Shown here piece by piece: positions 56,433 to 64,000 of a stretch of DNA of 64,000 bases. Position numbers and translations under genes: made by a program. Below the pieces are notes generated by a model. It did no database searches. It was not told where the DNA came from and saw nothing but the letters and a program-made list of their open reading frames with translations. The stretch is from positions 248,001-312,000 of the forward strand of contig NZ_JAFMPR010000001.1 of the NCBI RefSeq assembly GCF_020667835.1. Reading direction: 5' to 3'. Origin of the DNA: Roseibaca sp. Y0-43. Lineage in GTDB: Bacteria > Pseudomonadota > Alphaproteobacteria > Rhodobacterales > Rhodobacteraceae. How positions within the stretch are numbered: position 1 is the stretch's first letter; every line of letters starts with the position of its first letter.

Positions 56433-56459
56433 TTTCATATGTCATAAGGAACCACAGCA

Positions 56460-57080
56460 ATGGCAAAAGAGATCCCGGATCTTGTAGCCGAGGCACGCGC
56501 GGGGACAGGCAAGGGGGCCGCCCGCCAAGCTCGTCGTGAGCATAAAGTGCCCGGTATCGTTTACGGCGGCGGCATCGACCCGCAGCCGATCAACTTCAAC
56601 TACCACTACCTGATCGCCAAGCTGAAAGCCGGGCGTTTCCTGTCCACGCTCTTCAACCTGAAGGTCGAAGGTCAGGAAGATGTGCGCGTAATCTGCCGTG
56701 GCGTGCAGCGCGACGTGGTCAAGGGTCTGCCGACCCATGTCGACCTGATGCGCCTGCGTCGCACCAGCCGCATCAACCTGTTCATCCATGTCGACTTCAT
56801 CAACGCCGAAAAATGCGTTGGCCTGAAGCGCGGCGGCACGCTGACCATCGTGCGCCCCGAGGTGGAACTGAACGTGCTGGCGGGCGAGATCCCCGAGCAG
56901 CTGGTCATCGACCTGACCAACTTCAAGATCGGCGACACGATCACCATTTCCGACGTCACGCTGCCCGAAGGCACGAAGCCGACGATCGACCGCGACTTCG
57001 TGATCGCGAATATCGCGGCACCGCGTGCCCTGGCCGCGGCTGACGACGAAGAAGAAACCGAAGCAGCTGCCGAAGAATAA
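56460..57080 (+). CDS. rplY: 50S ribosomal protein L25 (CTC/general stress type)
   Basis: A 206-residue L25 of the long CTC type. The N-terminal half is the L25 5S rRNA-binding domain ([27 protein letters not shown]), and the C-terminal half is the TL5-type beta domain with [25 protein letters not shown]. It ends in an acidic Ala/Glu tail ([13 protein letters not shown]). TAAGGAACCAC precedes the ATG. It is preceded by a hairpin leader and is followed by a terminator; pth follows on the same strand after 498 bases, and the monooxygenase-like gene lies between on the opposite strand. Confidence 0.96.
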   Translation: MAKEIPDLVAEARAGTGKGAARQARREHKVPGIVYGGGIDPQPINFNYHYLIAKLKAGRFLSTLFNLKVEGQEDVRVICRGVQRDVVKGLPTHVDLMRLRRTSRINLFIHVDFINAEKCVGLKRGGTLTIVRPEVELNVLAGEIPEQLVIDLTNFKIGDTITISDVTLPEGTKPTIDRDFVIANIAAPRALAAADDEEETEAAAEE

Positions 57081-57104
57081 TCGGCACGCGTTTCAGGCTT
57101 TGCG

Positions 57105-57132
57105 CGGGGCGCCCCTGTCGGGCGCCCCGTTT
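57105..57132. terminator. Terminator between rplY and the ABM-domain gene
   Basis: A perfect 10-bp stem (CGGGGCGCCC / GGGCGCCCCG) with a CTGTC loop and TTT at the right. It lies between convergent genes and could end both transcripts. Confidence 0.85.
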
Positions 57133-57137
57133 GCGTG

Positions 57138-57458
57138 TCAGCCCTCGGCCCGGATGCATTGGACCGAGTCGTAGAATTCCAGCTCTGGCGGCCCAAGATA
57201 AATGCTCCCGTGGTCGCGCACGCCCTTGTGCGAGCCGCGGAAATTCTGCGACCGCGCCCAGCCCTCGAACGCCGCCTTGTCGCGCCACAGCGTATGGGAC
57301 AGGTAGATCGTGGCCTCGTCCGTGCTTGCCCCCTTGAACAGGTGGAATTCCACGAAGCCGTCCATCTCTGGCAGCTTGCTTTCGCGGTTCTGCCAGATTG
57401 CCTCGAACGCCTCTTCCTGTCCGGGTGCGACCTTGAAACGGTTGATTGTCAGATACAT
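57138..57458 (-). CDS. Antibiotic biosynthesis monooxygenase (ABM)-domain protein
   Basis: A 106-residue ferredoxin-like-fold protein. MYLTINRFKVAPGQEEAFEAIWQNRESKL and FVEFHLFKG match the ABM/HmoA-like domain found in heme-degrading or quinone monooxygenases. The motif LWRDKAAFEGWARSQNFRGSHKG is characteristic; the conserved Asn and His residues of heme oxygenase homologues may be represented by these positions. Function here is unknown; heme degradation is one possibility. It is convergent with rplY and divergent from pth across about 120 bases. Confidence 0.85.
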   Translation of the reverse strand: MYLTINRFKVAPGQEEAFEAIWQNRESKLPEMDGFVEFHLFKGASTDEATIYLSHTLWRDKAAFEGWARSQNFRGSHKGVRDHGSIYLGPPELEFYDSVQCIRAEG

Positions 57459-57578
57459 GCGCTGGTCCTTTCGCTTTGCGCATAGGTAAGACCGGCGGCG
57501 CGCCGCCTCAAGCGCGGCTTGCGCTTTTCACGCCCGGCGCGGGCGATTATGCTGCGTGGGCAAACAAGGTGAACAGGC

Positions 57579-58268
57579 ATGAAACTCTTTGCGGGTCTTG
57601 GCAATCCGGGCGCGAAATACGCGGGCAACCGCCACAATATCGGCTTCATGGCGCTCGATTCGATTGCCGATGCGCATGGCTTCGCGCCGTGGCGCAGCAA
57701 GTTTCAGGGAGAGGTCAGCGAAGGGCGGCTGGGGTCAGAAAAGATCATCCTGCTGAAGCCCCATACCTTCATGAACCTCTCGGGCCAATCGGTCGCCGAA
57801 GCGCTGCGCTTTTACAAACTGGACCTTGCTGATCTGGTCGTCTTTCACGACGAGTTGGACCTTGCCCCCGGCAAGTTGCGCCTGAAACAGGGGGGCGGTC
57901 ATGCCGGGCATAACGGGCTGCGCTCGATCCACGGGCATTTGGGGCCGGATTACGCGCGGGTGCGGTTGGGCATCGGGCACCCGGGCCACAAGGATCGCGT
58001 TGCCGCCTATGTGCTGTCAGATTTCGCCAAGGCCGACCAAGATTGGCTGGACGACCTGATGCGCGGCATTGCCGATGGCGCGCCCGCGCTGGCCAAGGGC
58101 GACGGCGCTGCATTCTCGAATGCGGTCGGCCTGCGCATGTCGCCGCCCAAGCCAAAGACCGAGAAACCGGCATCGCACCCTTCCGCCATGCCTGATACCA
58201 AGGCCGCGACGGCCGAAGAAAACGACACCCGCAGCCCGCTGCAAAAACTGGTGGACCGCTTCAAATGA
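57579..58268 (+). CDS. pth: Peptidyl-tRNA hydrolase
   Basis: Frees tRNAs from prematurely released peptides in the cytoplasm. The 229-residue protein has [26 protein letters not shown] (the Asn/His pair at the active site), [29 protein letters not shown] with the conserved Asp. It then has an extended 40-residue C-terminal tail rich in Pro, Lys and Ala, longer than in enteric Pth and common in alphaproteobacteria. Its stop overlaps the next gene's start by four bases. Confidence 0.97.
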   Translation: MKLFAGLGNPGAKYAGNRHNIGFMALDSIADAHGFAPWRSKFQGEVSEGRLGSEKIILLKPHTFMNLSGQSVAEALRFYKLDLADLVVFHDELDLAPGKLRLKQGGGHAGHNGLRSIHGHLGPDYARVRLGIGHPGHKDRVAAYVLSDFAKADQDWLDDLMRGIADGAPALAKGDGAAFSNAVGLRMSPPKPKTEKPASHPSAMPDTKAATAEENDTRSPLQKLVDRFK

Positions 58269-59317
58269 GCTTTCGTGACCATGCCCGCGCGCAGGCCGCC
58301 GCTTGCGAGGAATTGGGGTCTGCCTATACTGCGCGGATTCTGCGGCTGGTGGCCGACCATCTGCGCCCCGGCCATGCCGTGGCCGACCGGCTGCTGGGCT
58401 GGCCCGGCGAGCGGCTGGACAACGACGCCGTGGCACTGCGGCTGGCGGGCGCGTTGCACTACCTGGTGCTGACCCGGCAGGCCGCGATCCTGGCGCGCTT
58501 TTATGGCCGCAGCGACATTGATGACCCCCAGCTTTGGCGCAGTCTGGACGCAGTTCTGCGTTTGAAGGCGGCGGCTATTATGCCCGTGCTGGAGAATGCC
58601 CCCCAGACCAATGAAGTGGCCCGCAGCGCCGTGTTCATCGCCGCCGGTCATTGGCTGACCGCCGCGTTCGGCCTGCCGCTTGTGTTGTCGGAACTGGGCT
58701 GTGCGGCGGGGTTGAACCTGATCTGGGACCATTATGCACTGCAAATCGGCGACCAGCGCCTGGGGCCGGAGGATGCGACACTCACGCTGTCGCCGGATTG
58801 GCGCGGGGCTGTGCCGCCCGTGGCTGCCCCGGTGATCCGCGCGCGCGCGGGCGTGGACCGCAACCCGCTGGACCCGGTTGCGGACCGCGACAGGTTGCAA
58901 AGCTACATCTGGGTCGACCAGCCCGCGCGGCTGGCGCGGCAGGCCACGGCACTTGATCTTGCGGCGGAACTCCAGCCCCCGGTCCGCGAAGGCTGCGCCG
59001 TCGCGTGGCTGTCCGACCGCCTGTCACGCCCACAACCGCAAGCCTGCCACATGGTCTATCACAGCCTGTTCTGGCAATACCTGACCGATGCGCAGCAGCG
59101 CGAGATCATCGACACCATGGCCCGCACGCGCCTGCAACCGAACGAGCCGCTGGCGCATGTCGCGATGGAGGATGACGGCGAAGGCCCCGGCGCGCGGCTG
59201 ACGCTGACACTATGGCCCCAAGGCACCGAGATCGCTCTGGGGCGGGCCGATTTCCATGGCGCGTGGGTCGATTGGCAAGCCCCGGACCCGCAGGCATGGA
59301 CAGCGCGGCGCGGCTGA
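58265..59317 (+). CDS. DUF2332 family protein
   Basis: A 350-residue soluble protein of unknown function. [30 protein letters not shown] at the start and [20 protein letters not shown], similar to an S-adenosylmethionine-binding type of motif, are conserved in the DUF2332 family. The later part has [28 protein letters not shown] and ends [17 protein letters not shown]. Its ATG overlaps the pth stop by four bases (ATGA), so it is translated with pth, but no functional connection is known. It might be a methyltransferase-like enzyme; this is a guess. Confidence 0.88.
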   Translation: MSFRDHARAQAAACEELGSAYTARILRLVADHLRPGHAVADRLLGWPGERLDNDAVALRLAGALHYLVLTRQAAILARFYGRSDIDDPQLWRSLDAVLRLKAAAIMPVLENAPQTNEVARSAVFIAAGHWLTAAFGLPLVLSELGCAAGLNLIWDHYALQIGDQRLGPEDATLTLSPDWRGAVPPVAAPVIRARAGVDRNPLDPVADRDRLQSYIWVDQPARLARQATALDLAAELQPPVREGCAVAWLSDRLSRPQPQACHMVYHSLFWQYLTDAQQREIIDTMARTRLQPNEPLAHVAMEDDGEGPGARLTLTLWPQGTEIALGRADFHGAWVDWQAPDPQAWTARRG

Positions 59318-59351
59318 CTACCTATTGGGAAACCAAACGGGGACCGTTTCC

Positions 59352-59735
59352 ATGGCCATTGTCAAACTGCCTTCTGTGAACGTGCTGGGCGGCACGCTGG
59401 AACCGTGTTCGACCACGCCGCTGACGGGCTTTTTCCGCAACGGGTCGTGCGACACCTGCGCAGAGGATCACGGCAGCCACACGGTCTGTGCCGTGATGAC
59501 GGCGGAATTTCTGGCGCATTCGAAATATCTGGGCAATGACCTGTCCACCCCGCGCCCGGAACTCGCCTTTCCGGGCCTGAAACCCGGCGACAAATGGTGC
59601 CTGTGCGCCGCGCGCTTCCTGCAAGCACATCACGAGGGCGTGGCCCCGCGGATATCGTTGCGCGCGACGCATGAGCGGGCCTTGCAGGTCGTGCCGCTGG
59701 ACATTTTGCGCCTGTATGCGACCGACGCGCCCTAG
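59352..59735 (+). CDS. DUF2237 family protein
   Basis: A 127-residue protein. The N-terminal NVLGGTLEPCSTTPLTGFFRNGSC-DTCAEDHGSHTVCAVMT has four Cys residues in a conserved pattern, and the middle has LKPGDKWCLCAARFLQAHHEGVAPRI-SLRATHERAL. These are the DUF2237 features. The Cys residues could bind metal; the function is unknown. ATG 59352 has GGGGA about eight bases upstream. It follows DUF2332 by 34 bases and its stop overlaps the convergent LuxR-type gene by four bases. Confidence 0.88.
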   Translation: MAIVKLPSVNVLGGTLEPCSTTPLTGFFRNGSCDTCAEDHGSHTVCAVMTAEFLAHSKYLGNDLSTPRPELAFPGLKPGDKWCLCAARFLQAHHEGVAPRISLRATHERALQVVPLDILRLYATDAP

Positions 59736-60241
59736 CCTGTGTCTTTTTCCGAACAGGGCGGCGAATCGGCGATCAGGTCGTCGATGAACAGGCTCAGAAG
59801 CTGGCCCCGGCCATTGACACCGGCCTTGCGGTAAATCGCATTCGTCTGCGCCTTGACCGTGCCTTCGGAGGTGTTGCGAAAGCCCGCGATTTCCTGCGTG
59901 GAGAACCCTTTCAGCACGAAGAACGCCACGTCGCGCTCTGCCGGGGTCAGACCCCATTGGGTGAAATTCTGGTCCATGACGTCCATGAAGGCGGCTGACG
60001 CGCGCTGAAGCTGCGCCTCTGCCCGGCCAAGGCGGCGCTGCGACTGGATCAGCAACGCCCCCGACAGCACCAACCCGATCAAGAGCGCCACAGCCGCGCC
60101 GATTTCCAGCATCTCGCGGGTTTGCCAGTCGATGGGTTGGCGCGGAATGCCCAGCACGGTCATGGCAATATCGCCAATGAAGAACAGCGCACCCACGGCC
60201 TGCACCAGCACCATCAACAGGATCAGATAATTAAGCCGCAT
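59732..60241 (-). CDS. Membrane-anchored LuxR-type transcriptional regulator
   Basis: A 169-residue protein with two membrane helices (about 3-30 and 48-70), a short basic coiled-coil linker and a C-terminal LuxR-type helix-turn-helix: WGLTPAERDVAFFVLKGFSTQEIAGFRNTSEGTVKAQTNAIYRKAGV. No receiver or PAS domain is present. The DNA-binding domain would face the cytoplasm while attached to the membrane. ATG 60241 has AAAGGGCGG five bases before it. The next gene upstream on the same strand is a PepSY protein gene, 66 bases away. Signal and targets are unknown. Confidence 0.88.
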   Translation of the reverse strand: MRLNYLILLMVLVQAVGALFFIGDIAMTVLGIPRQPIDWQTREMLEIGAAVALLIGLVLSGALLIQSQRRLGRAEAQLQRASAAFMDVMDQNFTQWGLTPAERDVAFFVLKGFSTQEIAGFRNTSEGTVKAQTNAIYRKAGVNGRGQLLSLFIDDLIADSPPCSEKDTG

Positions 60242-60307
60242 ATCCGCCCTTTCGTGCAAAGGCGTGCCAAAAGGCGGTGCGCGGGTCGGGAAAAGTCATT
60301 CAGGGTC

Positions 60308-60655
60308 TCAATTCTGCTGTGTCAAAAGGTCCGGGTTTTCCAAAAGATCGCCGCCGCGCGGCATATCGCCGGGGTCGGGGTTTGGCATCTCGCCGGGCGA
60401 GAATTCGACGGCGTAATCGCGCAGGATTTGACCGGTCGACGCATCTAGCACGATTTCCCGCCAGATCCCCCCCATCGAGGCCACAACCCGCACGCGCCCC
60501 AGCAAGGTGCGCGTGACGGATTCGACCGTGTAGCCCTGCCCTTCCAGCGCCTGGCTGACCATTTCGGGGGTAATGCGATCACTGGCCAAAGCCGATTGCG
60601 CGGCTAACAGCAGCGCAAACACGGCGAGTGCCAGGGATTTGACCAAACCATTCAT
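60308..60655 (-). CDS. Secreted PepSY-domain protein
   Basis: A 115-residue protein with a signal peptide (MNGLVKSLALAVFALLLAAQ then SALA-S) and a PepSY-like domain: MVSQALEGQGYTVESVTRTLLGRVRVVASMGGIWREIVLDASTGQILRD. PepSY domains usually inhibit or bind partners in the periplasm. An acidic, Pro-rich end follows (PGEMPNPDPGDMPRGGDLL). The ATG at 60655 is chosen because it begins the signal peptide; an in-frame longer start at 60715 does not. It lies upstream of the LuxR-type gene. Role unknown. Confidence 0.85.
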   Translation of the reverse strand: MNGLVKSLALAVFALLLAAQSALASDRITPEMVSQALEGQGYTVESVTRTLLGRVRVVASMGGIWREIVLDASTGQILRDYAVEFSPGEMPNPDPGDMPRGGDLLENPDLLTQQN

Positions 60656-60895
60656 CGCACGATTCCAGCCTGACAGCGCAAGGCGCTGCCAAAGGAAAAC
60701 CGCATCCCGATCCAAGAACGGAATGCGGCCCTAAGCATAGCACTCTTTACAGACACTGGCACTCGGGCACAGGTCCATCTCTGCGCGGCACATACACCAC
60801 TGGCATTGTGGCGGGCACCGATACTTTGGTTACACACGAAACCGCCACGGAAAACAGCGCAGAGGGCGCACCCTTGAACACCTAGAACAACGAGC

Positions 60896-60920
60896 GTTCG
60901 CACATGAAAAACGTGCGAAC
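60896..60920. repeat. GTTCGCAC-N9-GTGCGAAC palindrome
   Basis: A perfect 8-base inverted repeat with a 9-base spacer containing ATGAAAAAC. It lies in the 338-base space 60656-60993 between the trpB 3' end and the PepSY gene, in which I see no gene. It may be a regulator site for the leftward PepSY gene or part of a transcript end; there is no T-run. Confidence 0.5.
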
Positions 60921-60993
60921 CCCTTTGCTATAGCCCGTGGGTGCGAGCGCAATCTATCGAGCAGAGGTTTATTTTTTGCCTATAAACCAGAGT

Positions 60994-62220
60994 TTAGGCA
61001 CCCATTTCAAAGCCCAGATGCTTGGCAACGGTGAAGATGTCCTTGTCGCCCCGGCCACACATATTCATCACCAGCAGGTGGTCGGCGGGCAGCTTGGGAG
61101 CAATTTTCAGCACATGCGCCAGCGCATGGCTGGGTTCAAGCGCCGGGATGATGCCTTCTTGCGCACAGCACACCTGGAACGCGGCCAAAGCCTCGTCATC
61201 GGTGATGTTGACGTATTCCGCGCGGCCCACATCCTTCAGCCAAGCATGTTCCGGGCCGATACCCGGATAATCAAGCCCCGCGCTGATGGAATGACCTTCA
61301 AGGATTTGCCCATCCTCGTCCTGCAACAGGTAAGTGCGGTTCCCGTGAAGCACACCGGGGCGCCCGCCGGTCAGGGACGCGCAATGCTCCATCCGGTCAT
61401 CGACGCCGTGGCCGCCAGCCTCGACCCCGATGATAGCGACATCCTTGTCATCGAGGAACGGGTAAAACAGGCCCATCGCGTTCGACCCGCCACCGATGGC
61501 GGCGACCAGCGTGTCGGGCAGTCGGCCTTCGCGCTCCATGATCTGTTCGCGGGTTTCCTTGCCGATGATCGACTGGAAATCGCGCACCATGGCCGGGTAA
61601 GGGTGGGGCCCGGCCACCGTGCCAATGCAGTAAAACGTGTCGCGCACATTCGTGACCCAGTCACGCAGCGCGTCGTTCATGGCGTCTTTCAGCGTGCCGC
61701 GGCCAGAGCGGACGGGCACCACTTCGGCCCCCAGCAGACGCATCCGGAACACGTTCGGCGCTTGGCGTTCGACATCATGCGCGCCCATATAGACCACGCA
61801 TTTCAACCCGAAGCGCGCGCAGACGGTGGCGGTCGCCACCCCGTGCTGGCCCGCGCCCGTTTCGGCGATGATCCGAGTTTTACCCATGCGCCGCGCCAGC
61901 AGGATCTGGCCCAGCACGTTGTTGATCTTGTGCGCGCCGGTATGGTTCAGCTCGTCGCGCTTCAGGTAAATCTTTGCGCCACCGCAATACTCGGTCAGGC
62001 GCTCGGCGAAATACAAGGGCGAGGGGCGGCCCACGTAGTGCTTCCACAGATCGTCCATCTCTGCCCAGAAGCTGGGGTCGGTCTTGGCGCGCTCATATTC
62101 CGCTTCCAGCGACAGGATCAGCGGCATCAGCGTTTCCGACACGAAGCGCCCGCCATAGATGCCGAAGCGCCCTTGGTCGTCGGGGCCGGTCATGTAGGAA
62201 TTCATCAGATCATCGGGCAT
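60994..62220 (-). CDS. trpB: Tryptophan synthase beta chain
   Basis: Makes tryptophan from indole and serine with PLP. The 408-residue protein has the PLP region [16 protein letters not shown] (Lys98), [18 protein letters not shown], the phosphate-binding GGGSNAMG and the C-terminal SHALAHV. I start at ATG 62220 because AAGGA lies nine bases upstream; Met at 62250 would add ten residues. No trpA or other trp genes are next to it in the window; the gene order here (retropepsin-like gene upstream) is common only locally. In the family TrpA channels indole to TrpB. Confidence 0.96.
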   Translation of the reverse strand: MPDDLMNSYMTGPDDQGRFGIYGGRFVSETLMPLILSLEAEYERAKTDPSFWAEMDDLWKHYVGRPSPLYFAERLTEYCGGAKIYLKRDELNHTGAHKINNVLGQILLARRMGKTRIIAETGAGQHGVATATVCARFGLKCVVYMGAHDVERQAPNVFRMRLLGAEVVPVRSGRGTLKDAMNDALRDWVTNVRDTFYCIGTVAGPHPYPAMVRDFQSIIGKETREQIMEREGRLPDTLVAAIGGGSNAMGLFYPFLDDKDVAIIGVEAGGHGVDDRMEHCASLTGGRPGVLHGNRTYLLQDEDGQILEGHSISAGLDYPGIGPEHAWLKDVGRAEYVNITDDEALAAFQVCCAQEGIIPALEPSHALAHVLKIAPKLPADHLLVMNMCGRGDKDIFTVAKHLGFEMGA

Positions 62221-62292
62221 GGCGCTTGGTCCTTTCTCGGGCTTGCCCATGTCCTAGCGCTGCAACCCAATGCAGACAAGCCCGAAGGCCTG

Positions 62293-62874
62293 TCAGCGTT
62301 GCAAGATCAGCCGGTCGCCTTCGATGGAGATACGGGCATAGCGCGAGAGATACCCCATGCCCAGAAGCGACACGTCCAGCGCGCCCTCATTGACGAAGGC
62401 GGGCACGTTGGTGTCGCGAAATTCCAGACCGCCTTCGGCCAGCACCACCTCGGTCAGTTCCACCCGCGCCAGCCCGACCGTGCCGTTCGCAGTGCGGGCT
62501 TGGCCCAGATAGGGCAGGCTGTCGGGGTCAAAGCCCACGCGCGCGGCATCTTCTTGCGACAACACGATGTCGGATGCCCCGGTGTCGAGTATGAATTCGA
62601 CCGGGCTGCCATTGACCTGCAATTCCAGCTTGAAATGGCGGTCGCCACCCGCGCGGAGCACGATTTCGCCATCGCCGGTGACGGTGGGGCGGCGATGGGT
62701 CAGGTTGTCCCACAGCCCATAGGCGGCGGCGACCCCCACGAAGATCAGCCCCCACAGCGCCGCGTGGCGCAGCGTGGTGCCCCAGTTGGTCGCGCGCGAC
62801 ACCAGCAGGTAGCCCACCAGCACGGCCCCCCAGATGCCCAGATAGACAAGCTGCATCGCGTCATCGGTGCTCAT
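62293..62874 (-). CDS. TIGR02281-type retropepsin-like aspartic protease
   Basis: A 193-residue protein with two N-terminal membrane helices (about 7-25 and 36-55) and a C-terminal single-lobe aspartic protease domain with FILDTGASDIVLS (the active Asp), and the flap-like LTEVVLAEGGLEF. It ends with LLGMGYLSRYARISIEGDRLILQR. Such proteins act as dimers and are membrane-anchored; their substrates are unknown. The start overlaps the stop of the monooxygenase gene by four bases, and trpB lies 72 bases further on the same strand. Confidence 0.88.
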   Translation of the reverse strand: MSTDDAMQLVYLGIWGAVLVGYLLVSRATNWGTTLRHAALWGLIFVGVAAAYGLWDNLTHRRPTVTGDGEIVLRAGGDRHFKLELQVNGSPVEFILDTGASDIVLSQEDAARVGFDPDSLPYLGQARTANGTVGLARVELTEVVLAEGGLEFRDTNVPAFVNEGALDVSLLGMGYLSRYARISIEGDRLILQR

Positions 62875-64000
62875 GGTTTGGCCCCTTGGGTGACGTCATG
62901 GTCATAGATCCAGCCGAACTGGCGCAAGGGCGCATTCGGCACCACGCGCTGCGACAGGCGCAGCGCCATATGCGCCAAAGGCGCGAGGGGCGCGCGCAGA
63001 TGGTAGTTGCGCGCATTGCGATTCGCGGCCTCGACCACGCGTACCACACGGTTGCGGCGCGCGGCCTGATAGGCGGCAAGGCCCGTGGGCAGGTCCGGCG
63101 CGTGGTCCAGTTCGCGCGCAAGGGTATAGGCATCCTCCAGCGCCATATTCGCCCCTTGCGCCATGAAGGGCAGCGTGGGATGGGCCGCGTCGCCCAGAAG
63201 CACCGCGCGCCCGCCATGCCACTGCGCCGCGACCTTGTGGCGAAACAGCCCCCACAGATAGACCTTGTCCACCTGCGCAAGCCAGTCGGGCACAGGCCCG
63301 CCAAAGCCCGCGAAGGCGCGGCGCAGGTTCTCGGGGCTGTCGGGGTGGTTCCAGCCCTCCTCGGCCCATGCCTTGCGCTCTTCCACGGCGACGATGTTGC
63401 GCAGCGCACCGCCGCGCAGCGGGTAGCTGACCAGATGCCGCCCCGGCCCCATGAACACCTGCGCTTCAGCTGCGTCATCGGGCCTGCCGGGGATCAGCGC
63501 GCGCCACGCAACCTGGCCGGTGAAAAACGGCTTCGCCGCGCCATTCAGGGCCGGGCGCAGGACAGAGTGCAACCCATCTGCGCCCACGACCAGATCGGCC
63601 TCAAGCGTGCTGCCATGGGCCAAGGTGACTTGGGCATTCTGCACATCCACCGCCACGACCTGCGCGTTGAAGCGGGTCTCAACACCCTCTGCCCGCGCGG
63701 CCAAGGCGGCCACGCAATCGGCGCGGTGCACCAGATGGAACCCCGCGCCCGTGTTCGGCAGCGCCATGTGCAATACACGCGTGCCGGCGGCGTTGCGCAA
63801 GCTCACGCCTTGGGCGCGCTGACCTATCTGCGCCGGATCAATACCTAAGGCCTGCACCACTCGCGCACCATTCGGGCTGATCTGGATTCCCGCGCCCACC
63901 TCGCGGAACGCACCGGCCTGCTCCAGCACGGTCACATCGGCGCCGCGCGCGCGCAGCGCGACCGCGGCAGCCAGACCGCCAATGCCGCCGCCGACGACCA
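62871..64000 (-). CDS. FAD-dependent monooxygenase, 5' end beyond the window
   Basis: The 3' 1130 bases of a flavin monooxygenase of the salicylate/3-hydroxybenzoate hydroxylase class. The frame enters at the right edge inside the FAD-binding motif VVGGGIGGLAAAVALRARG-ADVTVLEQAG, continues to DLVVGADGLHSVLR and GDAAHPTLPFMAQGANMALEDAY, then ends EPLY-like at the 62871 stop. The start lies past 64000, by probably fewer than ten codons. The substrate is an aromatic or hydroxylated compound; unknown. Its stop overlaps the retropepsin-like gene start. Confidence 0.9.
   Translation of the reverse strand, partial: VVGGGIGGLAAAVALRARGADVTVLEQAGAFREVGAGIQISPNGARVVQALGIDPAQIGQRAQGVSLRNAAGTRVLHMALPNTGAGFHLVHRADCVAALAARAEGVETRFNAQVVAVDVQNAQVTLAHGSTLEADLVVGADGLHSVLRPALNGAAKPFFTGQVAWRALIPGRPDDAAEAQVFMGPGRHLVSYPLRGGALRNIVAVEERKAWAEEGWNHPDSPENLRRAFAGFGGPVPDWLAQVDKVYLWGLFRHKVAAQWHGGRAVLLGDAAHPTLPFMAQGANMALEDAYTLARELDHAPDLPTGLAAYQAARRNRVVRVVEAANRNARNYHLRAPLAPLAHMALRLSQRVVPNAPLRQFGWIYDHDVTQGAKP

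Noticed and set aside
60652-60903. Short open frame on the minus strand before the PepSY gene
   Set aside because: Cys- and Arg-rich, no ribosome-binding site or domain, and it overlaps the signal-peptide start region in another frame.

Overview
The window looks like a chromosomal segment of a Rhodobacterales (Rhodobacteraceae-type) alphaproteobacterium. It is GC-rich with strong GC3 codon bias, which explains the many long antisense open frames. Its gene content is typical of that group: argH next to a small lipoprotein gene and lysA, a monomeric isocitrate dehydrogenase, a B12-dependent class II ribonucleotide reductase, a Usg-family gene, choline uptake with choline-to-betaine oxidation, and a CTC-type L25. 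I see no tRNA, rRNA, CRISPR array, insertion sequence, prophage block or replication origin. The only gene cut by the window edge is the FAD monooxygenase at the right end.

Layout. 31-3220 (minus): argH, a 45-residue lipoprotein, a DUF2834 membrane protein and lysA, the first three joined by 4-base overlaps. 3406-9487: EAL phosphodiesterase, universal stress protein, glycosyltransferase (minus), leuB and monomeric icd. 9621-19266: a choline/betaine region. betI-betB-betA and an NMT1/THI5-type ABC transporter run leftward, choXWV runs rightward, and a perfect TTGATTG-GT-CAATCAA operator lies between them. 19402-21690: a large beta-helix (GH28-related) protein. 22164-31960: a co-directional block of acs, adk, DUF4212, sodium:solute symporter, cNMP/CBS/nucleotidyltransferase protein, a membrane protein, a response regulator and a 698-residue protein that fuses a degenerate sensor-kinase body to a DnaQ-like exonuclease. 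32065-39623 (mostly minus): etfBA, an enoyl-CoA hydratase, a thioesterase, a VOC protein, a 2-hydroxyacid dehydrogenase and a tripartite tricarboxylate transporter. 39748-45457: the four-gene ligase-associated DNA repair module. 45921-53707: nrdJ, usg, gyrA, a DoxX protein and an unknown gene. 53704-64000: GntR, coxG-like, lldD-like, rplY, pth, DUF2332, DUF2237, a membrane LuxR-type regulator, a PepSY protein, trpB, a retropepsin-like protease and a monooxygenase.

How the genes work together. The bet/cho genes form a choline import and glycine-betaine synthesis system, probably under BetI. The 22-32 kb block looks like one acetate uptake/activation unit: the symporter pair imports, Acs makes acetyl-CoA and AMP, and Adk recycles the AMP. 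Downstream genes encode ligand-sensing and nucleotide-handling proteins that probably signal, and the sensor-exonuclease fusion is the most unusual protein in the window. The ligase-associated genes probably form a DNA repair pathway whose details are not settled. A recurring non-coding theme is a strong hairpin directly after the substrate-binding-protein gene in all three transporter operons. A dispersed Rhodobacterales-type repeat occurs three times at gene 3' ends, once forming the C-terminus of PdeM.
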